6,952 nt of DNA. Origin: Clostridium sp. (lineage in GTDB: Bacteria > Bacillota > Clostridia > Clostridiales > Clostridiaceae). The stretch lies in NCBI GenBank assembly GCA_003539755.1, contig DPOH01000083.1, positions 1-6,952 on the forward strand, given 5' to 3'. Shown here in pieces: positions 5,918 through 6,952 of this stretch (position 1 is the stretch's first letter; each line of letters starts with the position of its first letter). Under the pieces are notes generated by a model. The model was not told where the DNA came from. It saw only the letters and a program-made list of their open reading frames with translations, and did no database searches. Position numbers and translations under genes: made by a program.

Positions 5918-5925
5918 TGTTTGTT

Positions 5926-6123
5926 GTGGAAATTAATGAATTGGTAAACCTTATGGTTAATAACTGCTTTCCTGTCGTATTAAGTGCTTACTTATTAATA
6001 CGGTTAGAAAAACAGATAAGTAACCTTACAGGCTCAATTAATAAGCTTAATGCCATAATCTGTGCCAAGCTTGGAGTTGTTGTAGATAGCAGCACAGAAA
6101 ATAATTCTTCAAGTGTTTTATAA
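5926..6123 (+). CDS. YvrJ family small membrane protein
   Basis: 65 residues from a GTG start chosen by its ribosome site; YvrJ proteins typically begin with a short Glu-rich helix like MEINELVNLM here. The family signature NNCFPVVLSAYLLIRLEKQI (residues 12-31) comprises a short hydrophobic helix (about 13-26) followed by the conserved Arg-Leu-Glu and an amphipathic segment ISNLTGSINKLNAII (31-45). The tail after residue 50 is Ser/Asn-rich and probably disordered. One membrane pass with a coiled C-terminal part is likely; the general plan resembles small phage holins, but the role of YvrJ is not established. It is first in an operon with DUF1659 and DUF2922 genes, 64 bp before the next start. 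Confidence 0.9.
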   Translation: MEINELVNLMVNNCFPVVLSAYLLIRLEKQISNLTGSINKLNAIICAKLGVVVDSSTENNSSSVL

Positions 6124-6171
6124 AAACTTACCTACTTTTTTCTTTCCCTATATATATTAATTGAAAACACA

Positions 6172-6180
6172 AAAGGAGGT
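6172..6180 (+). promoter_or_regulatory. Ribosome binding site deciding the DUF1659 start
   Basis: AAAGGAGGT lies 7 bp before the ATG at 6188. An in-frame ATG-less upstream extension to 6161 (TTG) would place this site inside the gene, so the shorter start is used. Confidence 0.85.
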
Positions 6181-6187
6181 GCTTTTA

Positions 6188-6415
6188 ATGGCTGTAAAAA
6201 AATTGCCTACTTCAATAAGTCTTGCTATTTCAGTACAAAATGGTGTTGATTCAAATGGCGATCCAAAGTACTCTAAGAAATCTTTTTCTGGGGTAAAAGC
6301 AGATGCAGACACTGCTAATATTTTAGCTGTTGGTAACGCTATATCTGCCGTATTAGAAAATGAATCAAACGGCTGTTACTTAAGTGAAACTTCATTAATG
6401 GTCACTGAAGAATAG
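6188..6415 (+). CDS. DUF1659 domain protein
   Basis: 75 residues, the usual length. The start MAVKKLPTS (1-9) is typical of the family, as is the middle block NGDPKYSKKSFSGVKADA (23-40), in which a strand ends in F-S-G-V-K and is followed by a helix (DTANILAVGNAISAVL, 41-56). The C-terminus (SETSLMVTEE) is a probable final strand. There is no signal peptide or membrane segment. The function of DUF1659 is not known. It lies between YvrJ and DUF2922 on the same strand, the arrangement commonly associated with these families in clostridia and bacilli. A single Cys (residue 63) is not a recognised motif. Confidence 0.9.
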   Translation: MAVKKLPTSISLAISVQNGVDSNGDPKYSKKSFSGVKADADTANILAVGNAISAVLENESNGCYLSETSLMVTEE

Positions 6416-6420
6416 TATAG

Positions 6421-6440
6421 AGAGAATATTTTTATTCTCT
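6421..6440 (+). repeat. Intergenic hairpin between the DUF1659 and DUF2922 genes
   Basis: AGAGAATA, four T, TATTCTCT: a perfect 8-bp stem 5 bp past the DUF1659 stop. It is followed by AAAATTTA, not a T-run, so it is more likely an mRNA-stabilising or processing hairpin than a terminator. Confidence 0.5.
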
Positions 6441-6473
6441 AAAATTTAAACTTTCTGAAAGGAGGATATTCCT

Positions 6474-6692
6474 ATGGAGTATATTTTAACAATGACTTTT
6501 TTAACATCAACTGGTGCTAAAAGTTCCATGACTGTAAGTGGTGTAAAACCTGAGATTACTAAAGAAGAGATTTCTACTCTCATGGACACAATTATTGAAA
6601 ATAATATTTTCCAGACTAAATCTGGTGATTTCACTAGTAAATCAGGAGCTAATGTTACTGAAAGAAAAATTACTAAATATGAATTAGCATAA
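6474..6692 (+). CDS. DUF2922 domain protein
   Basis: 72 residues, full family length. It opens with MEYILTMTFLTSTGAK, the usual first strand. A second strand reaches V-S-G-V-K (21-25), followed by a helix EEISTLMDTIIENNIF (31-46), the characteristic NIF...GDF segment (44-53), and a final block GANVTERKITKYELA. AAAGGAGG (6458-6465) is 8 bp upstream. The function of DUF2922 is unknown. It is the last gene of the operon and is followed by a strong terminator. Its strand-SGVK-helix-strand order parallels the DUF1659 neighbour, which hints at distant relationship. Confidence 0.92.
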   Translation: MEYILTMTFLTSTGAKSSMTVSGVKPEITKEEISTLMDTIIENNIFQTKSGDFTSKSGANVTERKITKYELA

Positions 6693-6693
6693 T

Positions 6694-6735
6694 AAAACCA
6701 AAGTCCACTTCATTTTAAGGTGGACTTTGGTTTTT
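6694..6735 (+). terminator. Terminator of the YvrJ-DUF1659-DUF2922 operon
   Basis: AAAACCAAAGTCCAC (6694-6708) and GTGGACTTTGGTTTT (6720-6734) are exact complements around an 11-nt loop, ending in five T. The stem begins 2 bp after the DUF2922 stop. The A-run on the other side could allow action from the minus strand too. Confidence 0.92.
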
Positions 6736-6750
6736 CTATACATTAATTTA

Positions 6751-6768
6751 AAATCATTATTATGATTT
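6751..6768 (-). terminator. Weak hairpin downstream of the HxlR gene
   Basis: AAATCAT, loop TATT, ATGATTT: a perfect 7-bp AT-rich stem about 65 bp past the HxlR-type stop. On the minus strand it is followed by TAAATTAATG, a poor U-tract. The opposing operon terminator at 6694-6735 may do the work instead. Confidence 0.3.
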
Positions 6769-6832
6769 CTATCAAAGCTTTTCTATTCTCTCTTAAATAC
6801 AAATTCTCCGAAAATAAGTAAATTCCATAAGT

Positions 6833-6952
6833 CTATTCCTTTTCTTCATTTATATGATTATAGCCCCATCTACATATAGCATTAAGCACTGGCATAAGCG
6901 ACTTTCCTCTTTCAGACAGGCTATATTCCACTTTAGGAGGAACTTCATTATA
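6833..6952 (-). CDS. HxlR-family winged-helix regulator, C-terminal fragment at right edge
   Basis: The 39 visible residues, beginning YNEVPPKVEYSLSERGKSLM and ending in GYNHINEEKE before TAG (6833-6835), match the end of HxlR/MarR-like winged-helix proteins: V-P-P-(K/R)-V-E-Y is the wing strand, SLSERGKSLMPVL leads into the last helix, and the Trp in CRWGYNHI is conserved. HxlR proteins are typically about 110 residues, so roughly two thirds lies beyond the window. Many respond to oxidants or aldehydes, but the sensing residues are outside the view. Transcription is convergent with the YvrJ operon. Confidence 0.9.
   Translation of the reverse strand, partial: YNEVPPKVEYSLSERGKSLMPVLNAICRWGYNHINEEKE

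Larger units (their letters stand above)
5542..5925. other. Non-coding region with a series of hairpins
   Basis: This 384-bp gap separates the divergent 51-residue gene and the YvrJ operon. I find no convincing coding frame in it. It holds at least five inverted repeats (5571-5622, 5637-5687, 5705-5753, 5784-5806, 5866-5887; the main ones are listed separately). Several end in T-runs although no recognised gene ends here. A perfect TATAAT (5860-5865) lacks a usable -35 at standard spacing, so the operon promoter is unresolved. Confidence 0.6.

Noticed and set aside
5866..5925. Transcription attenuation of the YvrJ operon by the leader hairpin
   Set aside because: The only good -10 (5860-5865) would start transcription within or after the hairpin, there is no alternative antiterminator pairing that I can see, and the true promoter is unknown.
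6446..6634. Open frame of 62 codons on the minus strand opposite DUF2922
   Set aside because: It is antisense to a gene with a strong ribosome site and clear family match.
5926..6692. Prophage or toxin-antitoxin assignment for the YvrJ/DUF1659/DUF2922 operon
   Set aside because: YvrJ has a holin-like plan, but there are no lysis, structural or integrase genes nearby and no antitoxin-like DNA-binding partner in the operon.

Overview
The window is AT-rich (visibly about 70% A+T) and looks chromosomal. It has strong AGGAGG-type ribosome binding sites and protein families typical of clostridia: a DegV protein, AraC- and HxlR-type regulators, YvrJ, DUF1659 and DUF2922. I infer a Clostridium sensu stricto-like Firmicute. 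There are no rRNA or tRNA genes, CRISPR arrays, transposases or clear prophage structural genes.

Layout from left to right. (1) 1-444, minus: the N-terminal half of an AraC-type regulator, broken by two in-frame stop codons and running off the left edge. (2) 763-1629, minus: a complete DegV-family lipid-binding protein with its own terminator. (3) 1996-2202, plus: an unrecognised 68-residue hydrophilic protein. (4) 2295-4217, minus: a complete GH127 beta-L-arabinofuranosidase with all catalytic and zinc-binding residues. A strong hairpin terminator separates it from the small gene. (5) 4329-5221, plus: a divergent AraC-type regulator, the natural candidate to control the GH127 gene. It is interrupted in its DNA-binding domain by an exact 11-bp tandem duplication; removing one copy restores a 293-residue protein. 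(6) 5318-5473, minus: a 51-residue orphan protein with a near-consensus promoter and its own terminator. (7) 5542-5925: a non-coding stretch crowded with hairpins, at least two of which look like intrinsic terminators although no recognised gene ends there. (8) 5926-6692, plus: an operon of three small proteins (YvrJ family, DUF1659, DUF2922) closed by a strong terminator. (9) 6833-6952, minus: the C-terminus of an HxlR-type regulator entering from the right edge.

Functionally, the clearest unit is GH127 plus its divergent regulator: cytoplasmic release of beta-linked L-arabinofuranose from imported plant cell-wall oligosaccharides under local control that appears lost, or switchable, in this genome. 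The YvrJ/DUF1659/DUF2922 trio is a recognisable but functionally unknown clostridial/bacillar operon, and it is the best candidate for an undescribed system here. Both AraC-type genes in the window are damaged, by different kinds of mutation.
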